NCBI RefSeq assembly: GCF_006385135.1
Contig: NZ_CP041025.1
Location: forward strand, 2,635,501-2,699,500
Direction of reading: 5' to 3'
DNA length: 64,000 nucleotides
DNA from: Paremcibacter congregatus
Lineage (GTDB): Bacteria; Pseudomonadota; Alphaproteobacteria; Sphingomonadales; Emcibacteraceae
The notes beneath the pieces were generated by a model. That model was not told the DNA's origin, did not search any database, and was given only the letters and a program-made list of their open reading frames with translations. Both the position numbers and the translations under genes were made by a program. Below, one piece after another: positions 45,222 through 57,200 of the stretch (positions within the stretch are counted from its first letter, which is position 1; each line of letters opens with the position of its first letter).

Positions 45222-47771
45222 ATGGCCTCTATTCCCGCCCCTACTGTTATTCGTGTTTCCTTTGTACCGGGATCATTGTCTCTAATTTGGCAGGCAGATA
45301 AACCTGCGGGCTTCAGTTATTATCTGGTAACTCTGCTTGCCAACGGTAAGGTTTCAAAAACCTTTAAGTCGGATTTATCCACATACAGTATTCAACAGGC
45401 CTTCGATCCCACTATAGTTTATACCGTCTATGTCAGTGTTTATGTCAATGATGCTTCGGTCAGCCAAAGTCCGACATATTCTGTCATTACCGAACCCCCG
45501 ACAATGGCCCATATCACGTATAATGGGCCGGGCAATTTATTGGTCAAATGGCATTTTTTGCACCAGACTGGTGTCGCATCTTATATTGCGACCCTTGATC
45601 AAAAAGGGGGGGCAACCCGGAATGAGCCTTCCAATACAAATGAGGCTTTTTTTAAGGTCACATTAGATCGTGACGGCCCCTATACGATAACTGTTACAGC
45701 AACGGACAAAACCGGTGTGGTATTGGGGCCCCCTTCAACCGGGTATGCACCTTTGATCAACAAACCCACGATGGCACATATTACAAATAATGGCCCAAGT
45801 GATTTAGGTGTCTTTTGGCAAAAAGTCGATGAAACAGGCGTTGCCGGATATGTTGCAACCCTCGACCAAAAGAATGGTGCAACGTGGAATGAACCTTCAG
45901 ATACCACCGATGCCACTTTCAAAGTCACATTAGTGGAAGGGGATATCTATAGCATCACAGTCAGAACCACAGATAAAACCGGTATTATTCTCGGCCCTCC
46001 CTCAAAAAGTTATGCCCCGTTAATTGCCAAACCGACCATGGCCAATGTTATTTATAATGGCCCCAATGACTTAGCTCTAAAATGGGAAAAAGTCACCGAA
46101 ACCGGCATTGCTGGATATGTCGCGACATTGGATCAAAAAGGCGGGACCACATGGAATGTACCTTCTGTGACGACACAAGCCCTCTTCAAAGTCACATTAG
46201 AAGAGAATGCAACCTACACGACTTCCGTTAGAACAACGGATAAAACAGGTGTTGTATTAGGTCCTCCCTCCTCCCATTATGCCCCTCTTTTGCGAAAACC
46301 AACCATGGCGCAGGTCATTTATAATATCCCTGCGCAAAATATCGGGGGGCTGAAAGTACAATGGCAAAGAATCTCCAGCCCGGAAGTAACCGGCTATATT
46401 GCAACCTTAAATGAAAAAAATGGCCCTACATGGAATGAGCCATCCGACACGACCGAAGTAACGTTCCCCTTAACCTTAACACCTCGCGGAGATTATTCCG
46501 TTTCTGTGCGGGCTCATGACAAAACAGGCATAGTGCTTGGCCCTCCTAGCCATGGTCTTGCACTGATTACCGAAGCCCCCTCCATGAAATTAATTACCTT
46601 TGATGAACCTACCCATCTATCGGTGGAATGGCAAAAAATTAGTCTCGTAACGGTCACCGGCTATATTGCAAGCTTGGATGAAATGAATGGTCCAACCTAC
46701 AATCAACCCTCCCATACAACAGAGGCCACGTTTGATGTCGGCCTTAAAAGTGGTCCGACCTATAACATTACCGTCAGAGGACATGATACGACGGGAATTG
46801 TTTTAGGGCCTGCAAGTCAAATATATAACCCGATTGTCGAAAAACCGACCGCCACTTTATTTCAAAATGATACGGATAATGTCTCTTTAGAGTGGAACAA
46901 TGTCGCTGGATCGGAAGGCACTCAGATTTCTTTAAAAGCCGATGCTACCCCAACCCTTACCAACGTACCGACACCTGCAGAAAAGAAGACTATCCCCTTT
47001 GACGTAACATCCGATACAGTAATGACCTTGCGGGCTTATGGTCAAAATGGTGTGGTGTTCGGTCCCCAAACAACGGGACTTAATCCAATAACGGAAACAG
47101 TAGCCTTATCTGCTCTCAATTATGACGGCGCCAATATGACCGTTAACTGGCCTGACTTTCAAGGGCCTGAAACCATTGATAGTGCACATATTATAGTCCC
47201 CGGCCAAGCCCCGATTAACGCCCCGGCAAAGGGACCAAAATCTTTCCCCCTGACGCCCCAAGAGCCGCCCGCGACAATTGCCTTGCGAGGCACGTCCGGG
47301 CCTATTCTTGTCGGCCCCCTGGGCACAGGATTGATGCCGATTTATGAAGCTCCCCCTGTCGTTTCTATGGTATGGGATCAAACAAATTTCATCATTTCAT
47401 GGGCTCTCATTCCAAATAACGTGGCCACAGATTATGTCATCACTCTATATAAGGATAATGTGGCTGATCCTACCCAGCACAAACCCGCCCCGCCTTTAAA
47501 AATTGCTCAGGCCACCATTGAGGCCAACACATCCTATCAAACGCAGGTCCAAGGTATTAACGGACTGGTCACCGGGCCGCCCTCAGATAAAGTATCCGGA
47601 CCATATCGCTCCACAGTAACTTTTAATATGGACACCCAGGGTCGACTTCATAAAGAGACATGGGCTGGCCTCGGCACTGTCGCTTATGGCATGGATGCGG
47701 CGGGTAATATTACCAGTGTAACGCCAACTCCGGTCCAGGCCCAGTCTCATATCAGACAGGTGAAAGGATAA
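45222..47771 (+). CDS. Fn3-like repeat protein ending in a YD-repeat stub
   Basis: 849 residues arranged as about nine beta-sandwich modules of 75-92 residues. The second to fifth are close copies (P[TS]MA.[IV]..NGP, GYVATLDQK, TTDKTGVVLGPPS), so the gene grew by tandem duplication. They look like fibronectin type III domains. The last about 50 residues break the pattern and contain one YD-type repeat (VTFNMDTQGRLHKETWAG… YGMDAAGNITSV), like the start of an RHS shell, before ending. No signal peptide is seen. The start has AGGAG 8 nt upstream; the next gene begins 3 bp after its stop, with AAGGA inside its last codons. It may be a split-off N-terminal arm of an RHS protein acting together with its neighbour. 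Confidence 0.85.
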   Translation: MASIPAPTVIRVSFVPGSLSLIWQADKPAGFSYYLVTLLANGKVSKTFKSDLSTYSIQQAFDPTIVYTVYVSVYVNDASVSQSPTYSVITEPPTMAHITYNGPGNLLVKWHFLHQTGVASYIATLDQKGGATRNEPSNTNEAFFKVTLDRDGPYTITVTATDKTGVVLGPPSTGYAPLINKPTMAHITNNGPSDLGVFWQKVDETGVAGYVATLDQKNGATWNEPSDTTDATFKVTLVEGDIYSITVRTTDKTGIILGPPSKSYAPLIAKPTMANVIYNGPNDLALKWEKVTETGIAGYVATLDQKGGTTWNVPSVTTQALFKVTLEENATYTTSVRTTDKTGVVLGPPSSHYAPLLRKPTMAQVIYNIPAQNIGGLKVQWQRISSPEVTGYIATLNEKNGPTWNEPSDTTEVTFPLTLTPRGDYSVSVRAHDKTGIVLGPPSHGLALITEAPSMKLITFDEPTHLSVEWQKISLVTVTGYIASLDEMNGPTYNQPSHTTEATFDVGLKSGPTYNITVRGHDTTGIVLGPASQIYNPIVEKPTATLFQNDTDNVSLEWNNVAGSEGTQISLKADATPTLTNVPTPAEKKTIPFDVTSDTVMTLRAYGQNGVVFGPQTTGLNPITETVALSALNYDGANMTVNWPDFQGPETIDSAHIIVPGQAPINAPAKGPKSFPLTPQEPPATIALRGTSGPILVGPLGTGLMPIYEAPPVVSMVWDQTNFIISWALIPNNVATDYVITLYKDNVADPTQHKPAPPLKIAQATIEANTSYQTQVQGINGLVTGPPSDKVSGPYRSTVTFNMDTQGRLHKETWAGLGTVAYGMDAAGNITSVTPTPVQAQSHIRQVKG

Positions 47772-47774
47772 GTC

Positions 47775-50700
47775 ATGGTTTCATCTATCCCTACCTTTGT
47801 TCCAGCCCCGCCTGCACCAATATTATCTTTTACAAGCCAATCAATCCCATCCGGTAAAATTGCCCGCTTTTCAACCCCCGGATCCGTTTTAACATCCGCC
47901 GCTCTGACAAAACCCATCACCGGTTCTCTAACCCTGGAAGGCTGGATAAAACCGACATCAGAGGCTACTACTGATGTTATTGCCACCCTTTCAGCAGGTA
48001 GTCATGCATTCAACCTATCCAACCCGACCGACCTAACCCTTACACTTGGCACATCAACACTCCAGACGGGCATTGCATTGGGAACAGGAAGTTGGCGCCA
48101 TATTGCGGTTGCTCTCAAACCTGGCCAAAATGGAAAATTTTCTGTATGGGTTGTGGTGGACAATAGTCTCCTTTTCCAAGCCGCGTCTGTTCTTGATGCT
48201 CCAACGGGGTGGCCAGATAATAATCAAACCCTCACTATAGGTAAAAAAGGTAATGGTACCGCCTTGCAGGGAGATTATTCTGAGTTTCGCCTATGGTCTA
48301 TGGCCCTGCCCGCAGGGTTAATCCAGTCCCATTATTACAACCGTATTTTAACAGGTGCACCAAATCTGTCCCTTGTCTGGTCTTTAAAGGCCCAGCCCGC
48401 AAATTCCGTCAAAACGGATGTTACCTTCCTCGTTGGAGATCTTACTTATTTTTCTGATACCTTAACAGCGCAATGGAGTGTCGAAACAGGGACCACTTAT
48501 GGGCTTTTTCTTCAAGCTCAGGATAATGTATGGGGAGAGATATATTCTGATCTTACGGTAGGTACCCAGCCCATAACAGAATATTGGCTTAATCACGGTA
48601 TTACAGCAAAGTTGCAAGCGACACAGCTTGGCAAAAACTCCGCCTTTAGTCCTATAAGTTCAGGGGCTTTGTTCCGTCTTGGTCTGCCTCAGGCAACATT
48701 GTCTGCCACCATCACCAATGCCGTGCCTAAATTGGAGTTGAACTGGCCTGCTGTTGATCAGACAACAGATTATATTGTGACTTTTCACGAAACCGGCACC
48801 CGACCCACCAGCAGTAGCCAAAAAAGTCTGACCAAAGACATTTCCAATCTTTTACTGATCGCAAAGCCAACAACAATCACCCTTGGTTCCAAAACAGGGA
48901 TTGTACAGAGCCTCCCCCCTACTACAGTCGCTCTAGAAAGCCCAGTGACAACCCTTTCTTACGATGTCGCAACACCTGGCACGCCGGGTGATATCAGCCT
49001 TAACTGGACCCCCGTTGATGGTGCGGAAAAATACCTAATATCATGGGTCGTGGAAAATGGTGCGGCAAAGGACCCTGAATTTGTCGATGGTTCTGTGACC
49101 TCCATCCCCTCTTTCAAGCCCTCTGGCACCGACAATGTGACCTATACGGCGAAAGTCCAAGCCCTATCAACCGCAGGCGTTGGGGTCACAGCCACCGCCC
49201 AAGTCGTCATTTCCAACATCACTGCTCCAACGAAGATTTCCGCCATCACAACCCCGACCGTGGATCAAACAGCCGGCAGTATAATGTTAGCTTGGGACTA
49301 TGCTGGTCCCACAACGTCCGGTCTCGGTTTTGAGGTGCAAATTGACAATGAAACCGGCGGAAAAGTCATCGGCACCGAAACCGCAACCAAAAATCATTTT
49401 TTTACAAATGCGGCCTTCATCAGTGATAAATGGTTTACGGGAAAAATACGTTATAAAGCAGGCAATGTAACCGGCCCATGGGCAATCATGACCGTCTTTA
49501 TTTTGCCGCACCCCTCTGACTTTATAGCTTCTATCAATGCATCAGGAGATGTGGTTTCCGTTATTTTTAAAAGCATCGCTCCGGCCCCCTTGGCGGCCAA
49601 AGGAACCTCAGAAGAGTATACCGTCCGAATAGTTGGCCCCATTAGCGGTTCGGATTGCACCCAAGTTCCCGGCACTCCCGCTCTGGATATAACATTAGGC
49701 CCCTTCACCTCAAAAACCCAAAGTTGGAAGGCGAGCGATATACCGGGGTATGATCACCTAAAGGCTTATAGTGCCACTGTCACGGCTCATGCCAAAAACA
49801 ATGGTAGTGCAAGCATCCCGAGTGATTGTGATACACTGGAAAAATATGTTCCAGTATCAACACCTCCAGGAGGACCAACGACCAATGACCCTGTTGGAAT
49901 CGCATCCGGAAATATGATTTATTTTGAAACTGGCATTGAGTTGAATGCTGTTTTCCCGATTAATTTCACTTTATTTTATAACTCCGGATTTCCAACTCAT
50001 GCAGAGAATGCCAACATTCAGGACAGTGATTTAGGTGAACGATGGCGTCATGGTTTTGAAACCTGTCTGGTCAAGGATCTCGCCAATAAACAGATTTATA
50101 TCATATCAGGCTCCACGGATATCACCGTCTACCGTGATACCGCCAGCAGCAACGGGAATTTTCAACCGGTCAGCCCCTATAAGGGGGATAATTTAATTCA
50201 GGGCCCCGGAGGTAGTTATATCCTTCAGCATCAAGACCAAACATCTTGGGTATTTAATTCAGCCGGACAAGCAACTGCTGCAAGGGATCAACATGGTAAC
50301 CAGCTTGACTTAGCGTATAGCAACGGCAAACTCCACCAAGTTAAATTGAAAGGCGGAACCCCCTCTTTAACGTTTGCCTATGATGGCAATGGAAAGATAC
50401 ATACCGTAACAGGATCAAACGGTTTAATTTTGACCATAACGGTGACTTCAAACCAGCTTAAAACGGTCCAAATACCTCAAATAGGCACACGCCACTATTC
50501 ATATGCCTCAATGGGTAAATCCCTCTTGCAACAAGTGGTCGACCCTTGGGGAAATAGTACTGTCTATAACGAATATGACAATAAAGGCCGGGTTCAAAAA
50601 CAATATGATGCAACGGGGTATGAAACAAGTTCTAAATATTACACATATTTTGTCTATGGCACCACGACCTATCGCGGCAATACGGTGAATACAACCACAG

Positions 50701-53700
50701 TCACCCAACCTGAAGGGGATGTCACCTTATATTATTCTGATCCAGATTCTGCAGCTATTGTTTATCAGGAAACGGCTCTGGGTCACAATCCTGCAGGCCA
50801 GCCAACCTCTGAAATTATCACCACAGATTATAATGGATTTATGCAGCCCCAATATGTTCGCTACTATAGGGGACCAAAAGCAGATTATAACTACGCCAAA
50901 GCTAACCTTTGTACCTATGTTTATGACACGAATATGAATTTGATTAGCTTAACGGATGCCGATAATAAAACTCAAACATGGACCTATGACAGTCAAAATA
51001 ATCTAATCCATGAAACAGATTTGTGGCAAAATCAGAAATCTTATAGCTATTATCCCGGAAACAGGCTTCATATGGTCACGGATGCCATAGGCCAAACAGT
51101 GACCTATGAATATTGGTCCGGTCTTGCTTATGAAGGATTAATAAAAACGGTCACTGATCCTTACGGTAATCAATCCGGAATGACCTATTTCCCGGGAACC
51201 GGATTGATAAATGTTCTCACGAATGCGGATCAAACCACGATAACGATTACGTATACAGACACCCAACGACAAGAAAAAATAAAAACAGCCGAAGCCGATG
51301 GCACGCCCATCATGATTATCACCAAAACTTTTGATAATTTAGCCCGGCCCATTATGTTTGCTGTTCAAATGAACAACCAGACACCTTCTTATCCCTTTTA
51401 TTACGGGTGGGAATATGACACCCCAACCCCAAATACCATCATTCGACAATTGCCCGGTGGTGTGCCCAACGGACCGAAGGTAACCTATACATTAAATGCT
51501 AATCGGGAAGTTATCTCTGAAACTTATGAAGAATTCGAGGGTGTTACTGTTCACCGTACTTTCAGTTATGATAAAAATAACCGACTAAAAACAGTTGCCA
51601 TGGGCAGTAAGGCGCCAACGCACTATGCCTATAATGGTCTGGATGAACTAATCTCCATTACAAATCCTCTGGGTCATCAGGAAACCTTCTTTCAACAACA
51701 AGTGAGGACTTCCGGTTCCGGCCCCTACAGCAGTGAATTGATTATTACCCGGCCCAAACTTAATCAGTTTAACCCGGTAAGTAAAAAAAATGAGGACTAT
51801 GATTATACCGATACTCAAATTTTTAATCCCAGTGGCTTTAAAAGCCAGCGAATGTTGAGTTTTTATCCCGCAACAACACCCGAACAACCGACGTGGAGCC
51901 AAAAACAAGAATGGTCCTATATAACGGCACAAGTACCTAATGGAAATTCTCCCTATACTGCCGTAACAGAGACCCTTACAACGACACCGTTAGCGCCAAC
52001 CGGAACGGCCATCAACCGTTCTGTGACCTACAATGGTTTATACCGGGTGGTGAAATCAACAAATGCTGACAATAAACAAACCACCACGTCCTATGAAAAA
52101 GTAGCGGACCCGTCAGGGTCAAACCTTCACGTAATGAAAGTCACGCAAACGCCCCCCGTCGGCACAGCAAGGGATTCCTTCATTGATCCACAAGGACGAT
52201 TGCTTGCCACATCTGCGGGAACCTCTCCTGAGGCACGGGCGAGCTTATTTACCCGAGACGCAATTGGACGGCCAACACAGATCAGAAAAGGCGATACCCT
52301 AACAAACCTCAAGGCCGGAACTCTCACAGCCCCCGGTGCTGCACAAGTGGATGTTTCTTACCGGGTGGAAAGCCCAGAACAAAGAGTTTACGTGGATATT
52401 AAGAAAACCACAAATGATCCCTCCAGTCCGGCGCCTCTCAATCAGACTTTAATATTTGACGGTTTGAATAACCTTACAGGGGAGATCTTTACGACGGGCG
52501 GATCGACAGCTTACGAATATACACCCTGGAACAGTGTTGCAAAACGGACCTTGGCAAGTGGCGGGGTATTATCCTTTGGCTTTGATGACGCCGGGTATTT
52601 ATTAAATGTGACACCGGGCTCGGAAGAGAAAATCAGCCATACCCTTGATGAAGCTGGCAACCGAACCAGCACCAATGTCGGGGCCTCCGTTTCCATTACC
52701 CGAGAATTTGATGCCTGGAATAGACTGACCCAAAGAACAGAACAAGGCACCACCATTAAACAGGAGCAATGGCCCAACGGATGGTTGCGTCTATTAACTT
52801 ATTCGGATGGCAAGAGTGTATCTTATACTCTGGATGGTTTTGGAAACCTATCCACGGTGAAGGATTGGGCCGACCGGACGACAACATATCATTATTGGCC
52901 AACAGGTCTGTTAAAAACCGTGACCTATCCCAATGATGTTGTTGAAGCTTACGCCTTTAACGAAGCTGGGGCCGTTACAGAATATGGATTAAAGGGGCAG
53001 AACAATGTGGTTATTTCCAGTTTAACCATTGTCCCCAACCAACATAATGAAACAGGAGAGATCAATGGTATTTGGAGCATGCCAATGCCGCTGCCCCTTC
53101 AAACAGAAACTCTAACTTATAATCAGGATATTTTGGAGACTTATCAAGGACAATCCCTCAGTTCTGATGATGATAAATCTTTAACCCAAATTCCGGCCAA
53201 TGGATCCCTTATTTCCACCACATACGACAGTATTGGCAGGTTAAGTACAGTTGGGGATACCACTTATAAATATGATGCGGATGGTTTCCGGTCTTCCAAG
53301 ACAGAAGACAACCAATCCACAACTTATACCACGGTGCCAAACGGATATTTTGATCCGTTAATAAATATGGGAGATTTAAAACGTGACACAAATATGGGTG
53401 TATATGAACCAACAGATTGCGGTGGTGGCATATTATCCCCTGTTTACGGAAAAAATTCACATCAAATATTAGGCCAAAATCCTGACCTTCTTTTAGATTG
53501 GCTTATCGAATATGGCGAAAAGCCATCGCCTCTCAATAAAATCGTCAATGGCATAGGGCCCCTTTATGAAGAAAAATCAGATAACAGTGTGAATTTCTTC
53601 CACGGAGATCCCTTTGGCAATATTATTGCAACAACCAATGCAGCCGGAGACATCACGGCATCTGCAAATTATGACAGTTTTGGGAAAATACATTCAGACA

Positions 53701-54257
53701 ACCTGGCAGGACTTTCTCCCTTCGGTTATGGCGGGAAATTTGGCGTATTAGCAGACGGAAATAGCTTACTTTCCATGCGATCCCGGGGTTACTCTCCATC
53801 CCTGATGCGGTTCACCAGTCGTGACCTTCTGAGTGGTAATATGGTCAATCCAACCAGCCTCAATCGGTTCCAATATGGTCTCAATAACCCTTACCTTTAT
53901 GCTGATCCTTTAGGACTAAGTCCACTGCCAAAGATTATCGGGGGTACTTTGGGCGGCATTGCCGGTGTGGCCGTTATTGGCGTCATCGCCGCAGCGGCTG
54001 GAGGCGCTTTCTCAGAAGGGGGCGCCTTTGCCGGGGCTGGAATTGCAATTCGGGGGTTCTTCTCCAACCTCGTCAGAGCCGCAGAAAGGCAATTGTATAG
54101 AGCCATGGGCCGGGAACTGGGAAGAGAACTGCTTGAGAGAGAATTATGGGCGGGGGAAGAAGCCATTGAATTGATTGAAACACGTATCGCACGCCCCATA
54201 GAAGAACTTCCTGAGGGACTGGCCCAAAGACGCCCATTTTTATTTGTGGATGATTAA
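47775..54257 (+). CDS. Giant RHS protein with LamG/Fn3-like N-terminus
   Basis: 2160 residues. Order: LamG/concanavalin-like domain (about 20-200; SLTLEGWIKPTS, GSWRHIAVALKPGQNGKFSV, GDYSEFRLWSMALP); several Fn3-like modules (about 215-690); DUF6531-type segment that opens RHS shells (DPVGIASGNMIYFETGIELN near 700); YD/RHS repeats (about 850-1930); RHS core (FFHGDPFGNIIATTNAAGD near 1940 and NPYLYADPLGLSPLP near 2040). After the core there are a Gly/Ala-rich hydrophobic stretch and about 75 Arg/Glu-rich residues. This tail is short and resembles no toxin I know, so it may be an inactive or minimal tip. No signal peptide is visible. It is coupled to both neighbours by 2-3 bp gaps. Confidence 0.88.
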   Translation: MVSSIPTFVPAPPAPILSFTSQSIPSGKIARFSTPGSVLTSAALTKPITGSLTLEGWIKPTSEATTDVIATLSAGSHAFNLSNPTDLTLTLGTSTLQTGIALGTGSWRHIAVALKPGQNGKFSVWVVVDNSLLFQAASVLDAPTGWPDNNQTLTIGKKGNGTALQGDYSEFRLWSMALPAGLIQSHYYNRILTGAPNLSLVWSLKAQPANSVKTDVTFLVGDLTYFSDTLTAQWSVETGTTYGLFLQAQDNVWGEIYSDLTVGTQPITEYWLNHGITAKLQATQLGKNSAFSPISSGALFRLGLPQATLSATITNAVPKLELNWPAVDQTTDYIVTFHETGTRPTSSSQKSLTKDISNLLLIAKPTTITLGSKTGIVQSLPPTTVALESPVTTLSYDVATPGTPGDISLNWTPVDGAEKYLISWVVENGAAKDPEFVDGSVTSIPSFKPSGTDNVTYTAKVQALSTAGVGVTATAQVVISNITAPTKISAITTPTVDQTAGSIMLAWDYAGPTTSGLGFEVQIDNETGGKVIGTETATKNHFFTNAAFISDKWFTGKIRYKAGNVTGPWAIMTVFILPHPSDFIASINASGDVVSVIFKSIAPAPLAAKGTSEEYTVRIVGPISGSDCTQVPGTPALDITLGPFTSKTQSWKASDIPGYDHLKAYSATVTAHAKNNGSASIPSDCDTLEKYVPVSTPPGGPTTNDPVGIASGNMIYFETGIELNAVFPINFTLFYNSGFPTHAENANIQDSDLGERWRHGFETCLVKDLANKQIYIISGSTDITVYRDTASSNGNFQPVSPYKGDNLIQGPGGSYILQHQDQTSWVFNSAGQATAARDQHGNQLDLAYSNGKLHQVKLKGGTPSLTFAYDGNGKIHTVTGSNGLILTITVTSNQLKTVQIPQIGTRHYSYASMGKSLLQQVVDPWGNSTVYNEYDNKGRVQKQYDATGYETSSKYYTYFVYGTTTYRGNTVNTTTVTQPEGDVTLYYSDPDSAAIVYQETALGHNPAGQPTSEIITTDYNGFMQPQYVRYYRGPKADYNYAKANLCTYVYDTNMNLISLTDADNKTQTWTYDSQNNLIHETDLWQNQKSYSYYPGNRLHMVTDAIGQTVTYEYWSGLAYEGLIKTVTDPYGNQSGMTYFPGTGLINVLTNADQTTITITYTDTQRQEKIKTAEADGTPIMIITKTFDNLARPIMFAVQMNNQTPSYPFYYGWEYDTPTPNTIIRQLPGGVPNGPKVTYTLNANREVISETYEEFEGVTVHRTFSYDKNNRLKTVAMGSKAPTHYAYNGLDELISITNPLGHQETFFQQQVRTSGSGPYSSELIITRPKLNQFNPVSKKNEDYDYTDTQIFNPSGFKSQRMLSFYPATTPEQPTWSQKQEWSYITAQVPNGNSPYTAVTETLTTTPLAPTGTAINRSVTYNGLYRVVKSTNADNKQTTTSYEKVADPSGSNLHVMKVTQTPPVGTARDSFIDPQGRLLATSAGTSPEARASLFTRDAIGRPTQIRKGDTLTNLKAGTLTAPGAAQVDVSYRVESPEQRVYVDIKKTTNDPSSPAPLNQTLIFDGLNNLTGEIFTTGGSTAYEYTPWNSVAKRTLASGGVLSFGFDDAGYLLNVTPGSEEKISHTLDEAGNRTSTNVGASVSITREFDAWNRLTQRTEQGTTIKQEQWPNGWLRLLTYSDGKSVSYTLDGFGNLSTVKDWADRTTTYHYWPTGLLKTVTYPNDVVEAYAFNEAGAVTEYGLKGQNNVVISSLTIVPNQHNETGEINGIWSMPMPLPLQTETLTYNQDILETYQGQSLSSDDDKSLTQIPANGSLISTTYDSIGRLSTVGDTTYKYDADGFRSSKTEDNQSTTYTTVPNGYFDPLINMGDLKRDTNMGVYEPTDCGGGILSPVYGKNSHQILGQNPDLLLDWLIEYGEKPSPLNKIVNGIGPLYEEKSDNSVNFFHGDPFGNIIATTNAAGDITASANYDSFGKIHSDNLAGLSPFGYGGKFGVLADGNSLLSMRSRGYSPSLMRFTSRDLLSGNMVNPTSLNRFQYGLNNPYLYADPLGLSPLPKIIGGTLGGIAGVAVIGVIAAAAGGAFSEGGAFAGAGIAIRGFFSNLVRAAERQLYRAMGRELGRELLERELWAGEEAIELIETRIARPIEELPEGLAQRRPFLFVDD

Positions 54258-54259
54258 TC

Positions 54260-57200
54260 ATGAAACGCGCACAAGAATTTTCTGAAGCTATTGATTTAAG
54301 CACCGGCCAGGTGGCTTTTGATCTTCCCCTAATGTCCTTGCCTGGGCCTGAAACCCTTCAAGTTACCGTTGGTTTACGGTATAACAGTCTTATTCAGGAA
54401 GCCGTCAAAAATTGGAACTTAACCCACCCAACAGGCGTCGCGGGTTTAGGCTGGAGCCTTCCTCGATCCCTGATCCTCACTCAAAAAGGAGAAGGGATCA
54501 GTTCGGGAGAAACATCATACCTCCTGCTTCATCAGGACGTCGCCTCAGATCTTGTTTTTTCGACCTCTAATCCTGATGGTAGCCAAACGTGGATTGCGGC
54601 CACACAACCCAACTGGAAAATCAATTATTTCCCCCAAAATGAAACATGGGTTGTAATCAACCAATTGGGCATCAAACTCTCTTTTGGGGGATCACAAGGT
54701 ACGGAATACATGCTTGCCATTGATGATTGGTTGGCAAGTTCTACTCAAACATCTCTCATGCGCCAAGTCGCAACAGCCTGGAACCTCCTATCCGTTACCG
54801 ACTTATTCGGTAATCAGACCCTCTACCAGTATGATATGATAATGAACTCCATTAGCGGTTCGGGGCCAACCTACACCCAATCCAGTTACCTTAAAACAAT
54901 TACCAATGCATGGGGCGATCGGATTGAACTTACCTATATTGAAAAGAACCCAGATGAATATCAGGATCCCTATAGCGTCTCGGGTTATCAGGCCTTTTAT
55001 GAAACCAAAGCTCTCGACAGTTTCATTTATACTCCCAAAGGCAGTGCCGGTGCCCTGATCACGGCCCAACTGAATTATGATCTGTCATTTATTACAGGAG
55101 ACGGACAAAATAAGGATTTTACGAAACGTCTCTTACAAAATGTGACATGGACTTATGGAACTGAATATCAGCACACAAAACAAAGCCTGCCTCCTCTTAT
55201 TTTTGGATACGCGACTGATTTACAATCTGATGTAAATCCCGGTGCCTTAACCACAGTGACAACGCTAGAGGGCTCCATCGTCACTTATACCTATGAGAAA
55301 GCGGGAGGGACCAATGGCGTCTTGCAATATAGTCAGAGGGAAATCCCTCTTCCTCCCCCCACAAAAACCGGGGTAACTTTCGGCCATCCCAAATTTATCT
55401 TTGAAGATAATTTCACCGTTGTATTATGGATTGGTTCGGATAATTCCTTGGTTTTTCAGCCCTATCGGTGGCAGGGACGCTGGTTAGCAGGCCCAGAAAT
55501 CACTGTGGCCAATGGTGTTACAAGCGGATATGACGGCATATTGACGGCATCTCATGATAGTGGATTTTCCCTTCTTGTTCAAAATAAAATCTTTCTTTTC
55601 AGCCCCGATCCTAAATCTCCTGAGGCCTGGATTTCAAATGGAGCAAATGGCACTGATGTGCCGAATCCCAATGGCAACACCGGTTATAATCTGGTCTATG
55701 GGGAAAGATTTGTATGCTTGCTTTGTCTGCCCACCGGGGATTTATACCGGTATGACTTGTCCAATCTTATCTGGTCCACAGAACAAAAAATCACAACGGG
55801 GCTCACCCATCAAGTGGCCTTTTCTCTGTCCACTGAGAGAAATAAAATACTCTTATCCTCTGTGAATAGTAGCAGCCTGTCCGCTTGGCTCGCCACCCGA
55901 AATTCTGAAGGTATCTGGCAAACCAGTGAACTTAAAAAAAATGTTCAACTGGGAACCTCTCTCGCTCTAAAATCATCCCTTGGCTCAGCTTCTATCGCAA
56001 TATTGGCGGGCGGCAAAGCCGGGCCTAATGAATTTATGACCTGTTATGGCGGCGCTCTCAACAATGAAGGCCACTTAACAAAGCTTACAGACCTTTCTTC
56101 AACGTTTGGATCAGTCAATTCAACAACCTTTACAGTCATTGCAATGACCATTCAGGCAGGGAATTTAATGTGGCGGTTCAATGGTCAAACCTGGATGGAA
56201 GCCGACCTCTCATCCCTTGGTCTTGCAGCGGGAGATGTGGTCAATGCCGTTCAGGTGGGACCGGACACAGCGACCCGTACAATCACGCTCGCGAACGGTA
56301 AACATCACTATGATCTGGTGACCTATTCCGCAGAGAGCGGTACTTGGGCAGTAAGGTCAACCGCAGCAGCTCCCGGAAATGGGGTTGGCATCGCTGTTAC
56401 AGCATTAAGTAAGGGCATACCCAGCAGATATACAGCCCTTGCAGATTCGCTCTATTACATGAGCCCTGATTTAAACTGGGCTATCGTCTCTGGAGGTATG
56501 CCCCCAACACTTACCGCCGCCGATGCGCCCAGCGTTACCTTGCTAAACTCTCAATATCTGCTTTATCAAGTCACGGGCCATTCCCAGACAGAAACAAAAG
56601 CCATTTTCTTAGGCAATGGCAAAACAAAAGGGGCCGTATTTTCCAGCACAGGGTCCCTTTTGGTCACCGGAAAACCATCTCACGACCTGATCGGTTCTCA
56701 GGCTTTTGTGACCTATACAGGGGACTGGAGTGGCGCCCAGCTAGTCTTGACATTGCATCGATTGGTGAAGGAAAACATCAAAGGGGGACAATCAGCTTTA
56801 GTCGCCTCAAAGGTTGAAATCACAAGTGGTTATACCGGAACAAACGTTACCCTTCCTGATGGTCAAACGTCCGATCAAGTCACATTAGCTGGCAGCATGA
56901 CAACATCAATGGCTTTTGATGTGAAAGGGGCGATCCTCTCAATTACCGGCGACACACCTGCCTTTAATCATGTGACAAGCTATCCCGGATCAGCCACCCC
57001 CACCCCCTCCAACGGGGGAACAACAGATATTTATTTGTTCAATAACCTAAGCCCTGGTGAAAGTCCGGTCTTAGCCCCGCCAGTCGCGGCCAACATTACC
57101 AATGGAGATACGGCCCCTTCTTTACTCGCCGGACAAATTTATACAACAATTGACAGTATTTTTAAAAATCAAACAACTACCCCCCAATCTCGAACCGATA

